This document shows, one piece after another, positions 42,897 to 50,643 of a DNA stretch of 64,000 bases (positions are counted from its first letter, which is position 1; each line of letters opens with the position of its first letter). The DNA is from Dehalococcoidia bacterium (GTDB taxonomy: Bacteria > Chloroflexota > Dehalococcoidia > DSTF01 > JACRBR01). Location of the stretch: positions 1-64,000 of the forward strand of contig JAKFYB010000039.1 of NCBI GenBank assembly GCA_021731085.1, written 5' to 3'. The notes beneath the pieces are model-generated. The model did not search any database. It saw nothing but the letters and a program-made list of their open reading frames with translations, and was not told the DNA's origin. Both the position numbers and the translations under genes were made by a program.

Positions 42897-43919
42897 ATGC
42901 AAGGAAAGCAGATCAGTCGATCGCGTGTTGCAGGGCGGGCCATGCTCGTCGTTGCGTTGCTGTGTCTCGGTGTAGCGCTTCGGCCCGCACACTCAGCGCA
43001 CGCCGCGCCGGCCGGCACCGTCACCATGAGTCCGTCCGACGTCTACCTGCAGGTCGGCGAGTCAATCGCCATCACACTCATCGTGTCCGGCGGGCAAGAC
43101 ATCCACGAAGTGCATCTCGCCCTCGCCTACAACTCGGCCGTCGTCCAGGTCATCGACGCCAACGCAGGCCAGCCAGGTGTTCAGATCCTGCCAGGCCCGT
43201 TCCCCGCATCGGACGACCCGGGCGTAGTCCTTCAGAACACCGCGGGAGGCGGCTCGATCACCTACCAGTACTCGTTGCCAGGCAACGAGACCGATTCAGG
43301 CACTGGCACGGTCGCCACTGTGCAATTCCTCGCCCTCGCTGACGGCAACGCCAACTTCACATGGCAGACGGCCCAACTGACCGACGAGGACGGCGTCCCC
43401 GTAAGCGCCGGCGGCAATGTCGCCTCGCTCGTTGTCGGTGGCGTTCCGCCGACGCCAGGCGTGACCGACACACCCACCACGGCGCCGGCCCCCACCGAAA
43501 CCCCTACGGGTGTCCCGACCGAAACGCCGACTGCGATCGCGACCGGCACGACGGCAGCGACGTCCACAGCGACAGCCGCAACGACCGCCACCGTCGCCAC
43601 CACGTCAACGGCAGCGGCGACGCTCACCCCTGTGGCGACCAAGCCGGCCGCCACGCCCACCGTGAAGATCACCGTCATCGAGGATACGAATCAGGGTCCG
43701 CCGCCCCAGTCCGGCGTCGACCCTTCGCAGAGCGAACGCGCGGATGGCCTTCCGAGCGCTGGTAGCGCCACCGGAAGCATTGCTTGGTGGCGATGGGTGT
43801 TCTTCATGGCCGCGCTGATGTTTGGTGTCGCCGGGTGGTTCTTCACACTGGCCGTCTACAACAACAGCAAGGAAGTCGTGCTCGTCGACCGTCACGACAA
43901 GCGCCGGCGCCGAAAGTAG
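42897..43919 (+). CDS. Cohesin-domain surface protein with LPxxG-like end
   Basis: The 340-residue product has a signal peptide (residues ~8-38, ending AHAAPAG). A cohesin-like beta-sandwich follows at about 40-165 (GTVTMSPSDVYLQVGESIAITLIVSG, EVHLALAYNSAVVQVIDAN, GTGTVATVQFLALADGNANFTW). A Thr/Pro/Ala-rich stalk runs to about 265. LPSAG lies at about 285-289, then a membrane helix (about 302-322) and a basic tail ending KRRRRK. Cohesin domains bind dockerin partners in cellulosomes and elsewhere. No dockerin was recognised here. It may form a cell-surface attachment. It lies next to the archaellum locus but in a separate unit. Confidence 0.8.
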   Translation: MQGKQISRSRVAGRAMLVVALLCLGVALRPAHSAHAAPAGTVTMSPSDVYLQVGESIAITLIVSGGQDIHEVHLALAYNSAVVQVIDANAGQPGVQILPGPFPASDDPGVVLQNTAGGGSITYQYSLPGNETDSGTGTVATVQFLALADGNANFTWQTAQLTDEDGVPVSAGGNVASLVVGGVPPTPGVTDTPTTAPAPTETPTGVPTETPTAIATGTTAATSTATAATTATVATTSTAAATLTPVATKPAATPTVKITVIEDTNQGPPPQSGVDPSQSERADGLPSAGSATGSIAWWRWVFFMAALMFGVAGWFFTLAVYNNSKEVVLVDRHDKRRRRK

Positions 43920-43963
43920 GCGGGCGTCGCAACCTTGATCAATGGCCGTGCGTGAAAGCCTTC

Positions 43964-44015
43964 GCGATAGCCCTATGCGATAGCCCTAAGCGATAGCCCT
44001 AAGCGATAGCCCTAT
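43964..44015. repeat. Four 13-bp tandem repeats
   Basis: GCGATAGCCCTA(T/A) is repeated four times (43964-43976, 43977-43989, 43990-44002, 44003-44015), with changes only at the last base. It overlaps the stop codon of the leftward gene ending at 44012. It may be a transcript-end element or a slippage-prone microsatellite. Confidence 0.9.
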
Positions 44016-44353
44016 GCCGCAAGCTGTTCAGCATGATTCTGCGCCATGGCGTCGTGCTCGGCGCGGACGATGCCCATGGCCGCTGCTACAACGTTGAGTT
44101 CGGCAATCAGGTCGACCATGTCGACCTCGCCCGCGAGGCTCGTCAGCATCGAGCGATCGACGGTCTCGATACCGACCTCGGTGAACATGTCGAGCAGTGA
44201 ATTCGTGTCATCCTTAGCAGGCGGCTCAGCGTCGGCACCGGCCGCGGCGAGTGCTGCCATCGTGTCGGCGTCGGCAGCATCATCTTCGAGTGCGGCGCCT
44301 TCGTCGGCCTCATCGATCGCATCTGCCGGCTTCGCTATCTTGATCTCCGCCAT
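44012..44353 (-). CDS. Archaellum-linked acidic hypothetical protein
   Basis: The 113-residue product is rich in Ala, Asp and Glu. Residues 1-45 are low-complexity acidic. Residues ~46-105 (SLLDMFTEVGIETVDRSMLTSLAGEVDMVDLIAELNVVAAAMG) look like paired amphipathic helices. It lies 118 bases after arlI on the same strand. The acidic linker plus short helical block is reminiscent of ArlC/E-type switch-complex proteins of archaella. That is a guess from composition and position, not from a sequence match. GGGAG lies upstream of ATG 44353. Confidence 0.5.
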   Translation of the reverse strand: MAEIKIAKPADAIDEADEGAALEDDAADADTMAALAAAGADAEPPAKDDTNSLLDMFTEVGIETVDRSMLTSLAGEVDMVDLIAELNVVAAAMGIVRAEHDAMAQNHAEQLAA

Positions 44354-44471
44354 GGCGTGTCACTCCCCGCTGGATGAACGTAGGTTCAGAGGGAGTATCG
44401 GCCGGGGACGGGTAATCCCTTAGGTGGCAGCGCCTACAACATGGCGCAGCCTGGGAAGTCGAAGGCAGGCC

Positions 44472-46202
44472 CTAGAATAGGCCCTGGCGCTGCGCCTTCG
44501 ATAGCAGCCGGAACAGCTCGTAGAAGTTGTTCACACCCTGCTCTGCCAGCTTCTCCAGAAGCGCCGCCCGGCGATCGACCTCCTGGTAGATCTGGCGCCG
44601 GTTCTTCTCGCTGATGCCGCGCGAAGGCGCAATCCGCTGCTCGAGCAGGTAGCTATTCATGAAGCCAGTGAACTCAAACACGTCCTCGATCGGGTTCCAC
44701 CGGAAGATCTCGACGAAGGAGAACGAGTTGTTCGTCGGGTCGTACGCGATGATCTCGGAGATGCTCAGGATCCGGCGCCCGTGCTTGCCGTTGGGAAGCC
44801 GCACGGCACTACAGATGACGACGCAGTTCAGGTTGTCGACATACGTCTTCGGCACGCTGATCGGCGGGCCTGTGACACGCTGGATCAGCTTTTCGACCGT
44901 GGACGCGTGGAAGGTCGCGCAGACGGCGTGACCCGTCATCATCGCCTGGAAGGCAATGTTCCCCTCCTCACCACGAATCTCACCGATAATGATTTCATTC
45001 GGGCGCTGACGGAGGGCAGCCTTCAGCAGGCTGAACATGTCGACGCTGCCGCCACCCTGGCTCATGTTTCCGCGGACGACTTCGCGCGTCCAGTTCGGGT
45101 GCGGAACCTGTACTTCCGGCGTGTCCTCAATGCTTACGATCTTCGCGTGCGCGGGGATGAATGTCATCAGCGCGTTCATCAGCGTCGTCTTACCGGACGC
45201 CGTCTCGCCGGACACGAAGAAGTTCAGCTCCGACTCGACGATGAGCGACAGGTAGCCGCACATCTGCCACGTCAGCGCACCTGAGTTCGCGATGTCTATG
45301 ATGCTCAGCGGAATGCCCATGAACTTTCTGATGGTGAAGTTCGAGCCGTTTTTCGAGACGTCGCCGCCGTAGACGATGTTGATACGCGAGCCGTCAGGCA
45401 ACGTCGCGTCCACGATCGGGTTCCGGAACGTCACCGGCTTCTTGATCTTCTCCGCCAGCTTCAGCACGAAGTCGTCGATTTCCTCGTGGTTGTGGAACTC
45501 GATGTTGCTCTTGAGCCCGCCGAAGATCTTGTGCTCGATGTACACAGGGCCGACGCCGCTGCAGCTGATGTCCTCAATCCACGGGTCGGTGATCAGCGGC
45601 TCAAGTACCGCCATCCCGATTTTGTCGCGGATGATGCGGTACTTGAGGCAGTCCACCTCTGCCGCCGTCACCTTCATACTGCTCGTCGTCGGTCCGCTCG
45701 AAAGGAACGGCAGCTTGAGAAAGCCCTCTTCGCCCTTCGCGACCTTCGCCTCCGGCTTTTTGTCGACCTTCTCCGGCACCTTGTCGACGATCACGCACGT
45801 GTCTTCGATCGCTTTCAGCAGGACTTCGGTCTTGTGTTCCGGCGTTTCCGCATCGGCTAGCAGTTCGACAAAGTCGAGCAGCCGTATCTCCATCTCCTCA
45901 AGCAGATCCTCCATGCGGGAGTTCGTCGGCTCGATGGCAATGTAGAAGTTTCGCGCGTCATTCTCGTCCGGGAACGTGTGTACGTAGATGCCGTTCCCCA
46001 CGGGATAGATCAGGTTCGGGTCCTTGATGTCCCCCAGCTTTCGCGACGCCTCTGCATAGAAGTCCGGCACACCGTGCTCCGCGATCGGGGCGTGGTGCAG
46101 GTAGTCCATCAGGTGCGGCGCCGCGTCGGCGTGTTCACGCAGCTCTGGTGAGAGCAAGTTGTGAATAGGGCACTGCGCCTCGTGCGTTTCCGCCGCTGCC
46201 AT
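44472..46202 (-). CDS. arlI: Archaellum ATPase ArlI (FlaI)
   Basis: The 576-residue product is a secretion-superfamily hexameric ATPase of the ArlI type. The N-terminal domain (about 1-175) carries a Lys-rich insert near 140-160. The core has DPWIEDISCSGVGPVYIEH, Walker A GETASGKTT (332-340), the Asp box IEDT (358-361), Walker B IIIGEIRGEE (404-413) and the His box TGHAVCATFHA (423-433). GSNFTIRKF and the PHPNWTREVVR block after the Asp box are features of archaeal ArlI rather than PilB or TadA. It powers assembly and rotation of the filament with ArlJ and ArlH. It starts 3 bases after the arlH stop, so the two are coupled. Confidence 0.93.
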   Translation of the reverse strand: MAAAETHEAQCPIHNLLSPELREHADAAPHLMDYLHHAPIAEHGVPDFYAEASRKLGDIKDPNLIYPVGNGIYVHTFPDENDARNFYIAIEPTNSRMEDLLEEMEIRLLDFVELLADAETPEHKTEVLLKAIEDTCVIVDKVPEKVDKKPEAKVAKGEEGFLKLPFLSSGPTTSSMKVTAAEVDCLKYRIIRDKIGMAVLEPLITDPWIEDISCSGVGPVYIEHKIFGGLKSNIEFHNHEEIDDFVLKLAEKIKKPVTFRNPIVDATLPDGSRINIVYGGDVSKNGSNFTIRKFMGIPLSIIDIANSGALTWQMCGYLSLIVESELNFFVSGETASGKTTLMNALMTFIPAHAKIVSIEDTPEVQVPHPNWTREVVRGNMSQGGGSVDMFSLLKAALRQRPNEIIIGEIRGEEGNIAFQAMMTGHAVCATFHASTVEKLIQRVTGPPISVPKTYVDNLNCVVICSAVRLPNGKHGRRILSISEIIAYDPTNNSFSFVEIFRWNPIEDVFEFTGFMNSYLLEQRIAPSRGISEKNRRQIYQEVDRRAALLEKLAEQGVNNFYELFRLLSKAQRQGLF

Positions 46203-46205
46203 CGC

Positions 46206-46946
46206 TTACGCCCTCGCGCTCGATACGGGAATGATGCGCATGCCAAGCCCAGGCTCGATGTCGAAGTTGATGATGTTACCCGTACTCTTGTCCGCCCCAC
46301 GCACCTTGGCGACTTCGAGCGCCTTCATCAGTTGGTCGCCAACCTCTTGCACACGGAGGCGCAGGTGCGCGTCACAGAGCGAGCGCATGCGGATGAACAT
46401 CGTCTCGTCGAACGCGTAAGAGTGAATGGTCAGGAAGATTGTCATGCGACGGTCGCAGAACTCCTTGACTTTGTTCAGGAACCGCAGCGTCGCCGCCTCC
46501 GGCACCTGTGACACGAACGATGTGATCGAATCCAGAAAGATCACATCGAAGCGACCCTCAAGCTGCGCCAGGTGATCCAGCAGTTCGTCGAAGATGTGCG
46601 CCGCCATGCCTTCGTCGACAGCGGCCGGAGCGCGATACACATTGAGGGCGCCAAGCAAGAAGAAATCCGTGACGTCGAGGTCGAGACTGGCCATCTGACG
46701 GAACAGTGACTGTGGTGTGTTCTCCGTCGTGTACAACACGGCGCGGAAGCCGCTGTTCAGTGCGCCGTTCAGCAGCTGCTGCGTGACGACGCTCTTACCG
46801 GCGTTTGACTGGCCCTCTATCAGGATCAATGACCCTTCCGGAATGCCGCCGCCCATCTTCTTGTCGATCTCGGTGCTGCCCGTCGAGATGATGCGGCGCT
46901 CGTCCGTGCTTGTGAGGAGCGTGAGCTTCTTGGCTCCGACACCCAT
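46206..46946 (-). CDS. arlH: Archaellum KaiC-like ATP-binding protein ArlH (FlaH)
   Basis: The 246-residue RecA/KaiC-like product starts MGVGAKKLTLL; an open frame to 47297 has no homology. IISTGSTEIDKKMGGGIPEGSLILIEGQSNAGKS includes Walker A at 45-52. Walker B VIFLDSITSF lies at 135-143, and the MTIFLTIHSYAF strand follows. The Glu that activates water in KaiC is absent after Walker A, as expected for ArlH, which binds rather than turns over ATP. ArlH forms a ring with ArlI at the motor base. GGAGAT upstream of ATG 46946 supports the start. The gene is first in the leftward unit. Confidence 0.9.
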   Translation of the reverse strand: MGVGAKKLTLLTSTDERRIISTGSTEIDKKMGGGIPEGSLILIEGQSNAGKSVVTQQLLNGALNSGFRAVLYTTENTPQSLFRQMASLDLDVTDFFLLGALNVYRAPAAVDEGMAAHIFDELLDHLAQLEGRFDVIFLDSITSFVSQVPEAATLRFLNKVKEFCDRRMTIFLTIHSYAFDETMFIRMRSLCDAHLRLRVQEVGDQLMKALEVAKVRGADKSTGNIINFDIEPGLGMRIIPVSSARA

Positions 46947-47069
46947 TTGCGGATCTCCGTCTCTAGCGCCCTGGCGCGTCCCTGCATGTCGCGCCACGCT
47001 ATGCGCGCCACGCGACCGGCCGCCATCGATGGCGAGCCTCTCTATGTTGTCGGCCTTCACACGGACACG

Positions 47070-47163
47070 CATAGGGGTGTACACCCTCGTCATTGACCCC
47101 ATTCGGAGTCCCGCGGCACGTCCTCCGCGTCGTTCATGCTGTGTTCGAGGGTGAACCCCTACG
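47070..47163. promoter_or_regulatory. Palindromic motif pair in the divergent archaellum control region
   Basis: The region between arlH and the sensor gene (46947-47247) holds two versions of one motif in opposite orientation. TAGGGGTGTACACCCTCG lies at about 47072-47089. CGAGGGTGAACCCCTA, the reverse of TAGGGGTTCACCCTCG, lies at about 47146-47161. A related TAGGGGCCAGCACCCC lies upstream of the archaellin genes (about 49074-49089). GGGTGTACACCC is a perfect 12-bp palindrome. A LuxR- or other dimer-type regulator site is inferred. Confidence 0.5.
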
Positions 47164-47247
47164 CGTCCATCCTGACCGCGCGCCCACAACGAGGGTTTTT
47201 GCGAGTGACGCAACGGTAGGCCCGCGGGCGACAATTCATCGCTGACT

Positions 47248-49062
47248 ATGGGACTACTGCGCAAGCTCATCCGACTGCGTCCAGGGTTGCCGCGCATCGC
47301 GCTGCCCGCGGGTGCGCGCGCGACGTTCGGTGACGCCGTTCATCGCGCCGTGCCGTTCGCCTTCGTGGCCTGCGCCGTCGTCGCCGTTGCGGCCTTCGTC
47401 GCGTTGGCCGTCAGCTTCGCGGCCGAACGTGCGTACTCCGATGATCGCGACGAACGGGCGAGCGCGGAAGCAACCTCATTCGCGTCTCACAGCAGTTGGC
47501 TCGCCACCGGCGACGCGTTCGGCGGCTACATACAGATGCTCCGCGACGCCGAGGACCCGGCCGTGCGCGACATCGCCGTGCCATCGGACGTACGGTCCGC
47601 CTCACTACGCCGACTCCTCGAGCTGAACACGAACAGGTTCACCGCGCTCGCCGTCGTCGACCTCAACGGCACCCTGATTGCCGCGAGCGATCCATCGCTG
47701 CTCGACGCTGCTTCAAGCCAGGCATATTCCACTGTGCGCGCCAATCGCGGCAACGCGAACTCGGACATCGTGCTTCCTGCAGGAGCTCCCGCGTACGTGG
47801 ATTACGCGACGATTCTCGTAGACCCACTCGCCGGCCCCTGGGCCGTTCTCGTTGCGCGCGCCGACCCGACGCGTCTCTGGCAATCGACGCTCGCCGCCAC
47901 CGTTGATGGCGGGCGCAACGTCATCATCAACCGGGACGGGCAGCTCGCAGCCGGCACATCGCCGGAGTTGCTTGGGACGACTTGGGCGGCTTCCGAGTTC
48001 GCCGGCGATGCCTACCGCTCGACCGTTGTCGGCGTAGATTCCATCTGTAGCCTCGCGCCCATCGCCAACGACACGCAGATCGACCACGAATGGAACGTCG
48101 CCTCGTGCTTGCCTGCCACTACCGTGCTGGCTGCCGGTTCGGCGCCAAACCGCGTCGCGACCGTCGCTGGTGTTGGTGCATTGTGCGCGGCCATCCTGGG
48201 TCTCGGCGCGCTCGCGTTCGTCGCCAGGGAGCGCACGCCCGATGAAGTCGGCGAGTCGGCGCCACCCGTCGACGAACCTGAGGTCGACGAGCCGGCCGCC
48301 GAGATAGCACCAGCTCCCATTCCGCAGATCTTTGTTCTGCCACAGGAAGTAGCCGACGCACGAACCCTAATCGAAGCGTATGAAGCTCGCAGCGCGCGAG
48401 TCGCCGGCCGAATTCGCGATTCAGTACAGGCACGCCTCCTCGTTGCGTCGTCGCGCGTGGAAGAGGCACTCGAACTGATCGAGAGCGATGTCGCGCTCGC
48501 GCGCGTCATGCTGATGCGCGCCGCCCACGAACTCGACGATCTCAACGAGCACGAGCTGCGCTCCATGGGTCAGGAGCTCTATCCCGATCTGGTTCGTCTC
48601 GGCTTGCCAGCGGCGCTGCGTGCCCTCCGTAAGGACATGACGGATCTCATAGAAGTTGACGTAACGGCTGACTCGGATGCCGACAGCCTCGACAATTTGA
48701 ACGACCGCGCCATCGACATGCCACGACGCGTCGCCATGTATCGGCTCGCCCTCGATGCACTGCGTGAGTTCTCGGAGGCAGGCCTTGCGAACTGCACGAT
48801 CGACCTTCAGCGAAGCGAAACGCGTCTCTGGCTCGCAATAAAGGGCCATGGCGACGCAATCGACCTCGACGAAGCATCCCTCGCGGCGGCCCGGATTGCC
48901 GTCCAGGCATATGGCGGCCGCTTCGTGCTCGACAGGGCGCATGACACGACAGAAGTGGCCGTCGAATACGAATCCGCTGCATCAGCAGGCGAGCCTCCAG
49001 CACCGGAGCAAGACCCTAGGGACGAGAACGCTGAGGCCGATGCTGAATCTGAAGCTGCATAG
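47248..49062 (+). CDS. dCache-like membrane sensor with degenerate kinase-like cytoplasmic part
   Basis: The 604-residue product has two membrane helices (about 33-58 and 306-326) flanking an outer domain of about 245 residues. The outer domain resembles a double-Cache sensor (TALAVVDLNGTLIAASDPSLLD, YVDYATILVDPLAGPWAVLVARAD, VIINRDGQLAA). The cytoplasmic half has an acidic linker and a long helix pair. It then has AHELDDLNEHELRSMGQELYPDLVRLGLPAALRALRKDM, which resembles the dimerisation helix of NarL-class kinases. The phospho-acceptor His context and the HATPase N, G1 and G2 boxes are not recognisable. It may be a signal-binding regulator rather than an active kinase. Divergent from arlH, it likely controls the archaellum genes. 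Confidence 0.65.
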   Translation: MGLLRKLIRLRPGLPRIALPAGARATFGDAVHRAVPFAFVACAVVAVAAFVALAVSFAAERAYSDDRDERASAEATSFASHSSWLATGDAFGGYIQMLRDAEDPAVRDIAVPSDVRSASLRRLLELNTNRFTALAVVDLNGTLIAASDPSLLDAASSQAYSTVRANRGNANSDIVLPAGAPAYVDYATILVDPLAGPWAVLVARADPTRLWQSTLAATVDGGRNVIINRDGQLAAGTSPELLGTTWAASEFAGDAYRSTVVGVDSICSLAPIANDTQIDHEWNVASCLPATTVLAAGSAPNRVATVAGVGALCAAILGLGALAFVARERTPDEVGESAPPVDEPEVDEPAAEIAPAPIPQIFVLPQEVADARTLIEAYEARSARVAGRIRDSVQARLLVASSRVEEALELIESDVALARVMLMRAAHELDDLNEHELRSMGQELYPDLVRLGLPAALRALRKDMTDLIEVDVTADSDADSLDNLNDRAIDMPRRVAMYRLALDALREFSEAGLANCTIDLQRSETRLWLAIKGHGDAIDLDEASLAAARIAVQAYGGRFVLDRAHDTTEVAVEYESAASAGEPPAPEQDPRDENAEADAESEAA

Positions 49063-49324
49063 CAGCCCGTGTAGGGGCCAGCACCCCAGCGAAAATCAGC
49101 GTTACCCCCATACATGCGGCACACCGAATTCACGAACCTTTAGGAGAAGCGACCGTTCAGAACGTGGAGGGCGAGTAATGGTCAAGGCCCAAGACGGAGC
49201 GGCAAGAGGCCGGGGCGCCGACTAGGCGTCGAACAAGGAGGTGGCAACGCGGACCAACACTGCTTGGGGGAGAGCTCCCGCATGAGGAGCATTGCCATTT
49301 CTACATTTTCTTGGAGGGTTACGA
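49063..49324. promoter_or_regulatory. Upstream region of archaellin gene 1
   Basis: About 260 bases carry a copy of the TAGGGG...CACCC motif (about 49074-49089) and GCGTTACCCCCATACATG (about 49102-49119). GGAGGG precedes the start at 49325. No gene is convincing here. The segment probably holds the promoter that gives strong archaellin expression. Confidence 0.45.
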
Positions 49325-49903
49325 ATGAATCGAGTTAAGAACTTCATCCGCCGACTCGGCGAACAGAAGGGCATCACGGGCCTTGAGACCGCCATCATTT
49401 TGATCGCGTTCGTCGTGGTCGCCGCTGTCTTCGCGTTCGTCGTGCTAAGCACGGGTCTCTTCAGCTCCGAGCGGAGCAAGGAGACGGTCTACGCCGGTCT
49501 TGAGAAGACACGCGGAACGATGGAACTGACGGGCGCCGTTACGGCCACGTCTGACGGCACCGAGGCCACCGCGCTTCGCTTCGACGTCACGCTGGCTGCC
49601 GGTGGTTCGGCTGTGAACTGGGACGAAGCCGCGACGGTCAACCAGACCATCGTGTCCTACATCGACGACTCGCTGGAGATCGACGCCTTGACGTACGTCT
49701 CGACCGTCATCTCGGGCGACACCGACAACCTGCTTGAGCCAGGTGAGCTGTTCGAGATCGAACTGACGGGCCTCGCCGCCCTCACGCAGATCGAAGCGAA
49801 CGACACGTTCACCATCCAGGTTCAGCCCCCGTCGGGCTCGTACATGGTCATTGAGCGGACGATGCCGGCCTCTATCGAAGAGACCCTCGTCAACCTCAAC
49901 TAG
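49325..49903 (+). CDS. arlB1: Archaellin (filament subunit) 1
   Basis: The 192-residue product has a class III signal peptide. A charged leader of 16 residues ends in Lys-Gly, and ITGLETAIILIAFVVVAAVFAFVVLSTG follows. Cleavage after Gly16 would put Glu at mature position 5, as in type IV pilins and archaellins. The remainder is a beta-rich domain that would form the filament surface, with possible N-glycosylation sequons NQT and NDT. GGAGGG precedes ATG 49325. The prepilin peptidase (ArlK/PibD) is not encoded in the window. The next gene is a close paralogue. Confidence 0.88.
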   Translation: MNRVKNFIRRLGEQKGITGLETAIILIAFVVVAAVFAFVVLSTGLFSSERSKETVYAGLEKTRGTMELTGAVTATSDGTEATALRFDVTLAAGGSAVNWDEAATVNQTIVSYIDDSLEIDALTYVSTVISGDTDNLLEPGELFEIELTGLAALTQIEANDTFTIQVQPPSGSYMVIERTMPASIEETLVNLN

Positions 49904-49940
49904 AACACGCTTGGAGCGATGGCCCTCAACCGTGAGGGTC

Positions 49941-49965
49941 GCCCGGGGCATGGAATGCCCCGGGC
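49941..49965 (+). terminator. Strong hairpin between the two archaellin genes
   Basis: GCCCGGGGCAT and ATGCCCCGGGC form an 11-bp perfect stem with a 3-base loop, in the 89-base gap between archaellin genes. No U-tract follows, so partial termination or mRNA 3'-end protection is more likely than full termination. Confidence 0.75.
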
Positions 49966-49992
49966 TCGCTCCATAAGCCGCAGGGAGGCAGG

Positions 49993-50571
49993 ATGGCACG
50001 GCGCAGGGATGTGCACCGATTCCACAGCGAAGAACACGGCATCACCGGCCTCGAGACCGCCATCATCCTGATTGCGTTCGTGGTGGTCGCCGCCGTCTTC
50101 GCGTTTGTCGTCCTCAGCACTGGTTCGTTTAGCGCCGACCGCAGCAAGGAGACGGTGCTCGCCGGGCTCGCGAAAACGCGCGGCAGTATGGGCCTTTCGG
50201 GAAGCGTCGTGGCGACATCGAACGGAACAGAGATCACGAGCGTCGCGTTCGATGTGACCCTCGCGGCCGGTGGCTCATCGGTGAACTGGGATCCCGCCTC
50301 GACCAACAATCGAACCAACGTCTCCTACATCGACGGGGTCGACGAAATAGACAACCTCACTTACACGACCAGCGTCGTGGCTGGCGATGCCGACAATCTT
50401 CTGGAGCCAGGAGAATTGTTCGAGATTACGGTCACGGGATTGGACGCGTTGGTGCAGCTCGAAGAAGGCGACATCTTCAGATTGCAGGTGCAACCGCCTT
50501 CCGGCGCGACGCTCATCATCGAGCGCACGCTGCCTGGCGGCATCGATGACACGATCATCAACCTGAACTAG
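49993..50571 (+). CDS. arlB2: Archaellin (filament subunit) 2
   Basis: The 192-residue product is a paralogue of the preceding gene, with the same length. A 16-residue charged leader ends EEHG, then the same ITGLETAIILIAFVVVAAVFAF helix and similar strand blocks (VTLAAGGSSVNWD, LLEPGELFEITVTG, LQVQPPSGATLIIERTLPGG). Sequons NRT and NVS are present. AGGGAGGC precedes ATG 49993. Two similar archaellins probably give a major filament and a minor or basal segment, as in several archaea; which is which cannot be told. The hairpin between the genes may lower its expression. Confidence 0.88.
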   Translation: MARRRDVHRFHSEEHGITGLETAIILIAFVVVAAVFAFVVLSTGSFSADRSKETVLAGLAKTRGSMGLSGSVVATSNGTEITSVAFDVTLAAGGSSVNWDPASTNNRTNVSYIDGVDEIDNLTYTTSVVAGDADNLLEPGELFEITVTGLDALVQLEEGDIFRLQVQPPSGATLIIERTLPGGIDDTIINLN

Positions 50572-50643
50572 AAAAGTAAAGAGAGTCGGCGGATGTGTGT
50601 CCGCAGGCAAGAGTGAAGCGCAGGACGGGAAAGGCAGGAAGCC

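Noticed and set aside
46947-47297. N-terminal extension of ArlH
   Set aside because: The open frame upstream of 46946 has no ArlH homology, contains the palindromic control motif, and the ATG at 46946 has its own ribosome-binding site.
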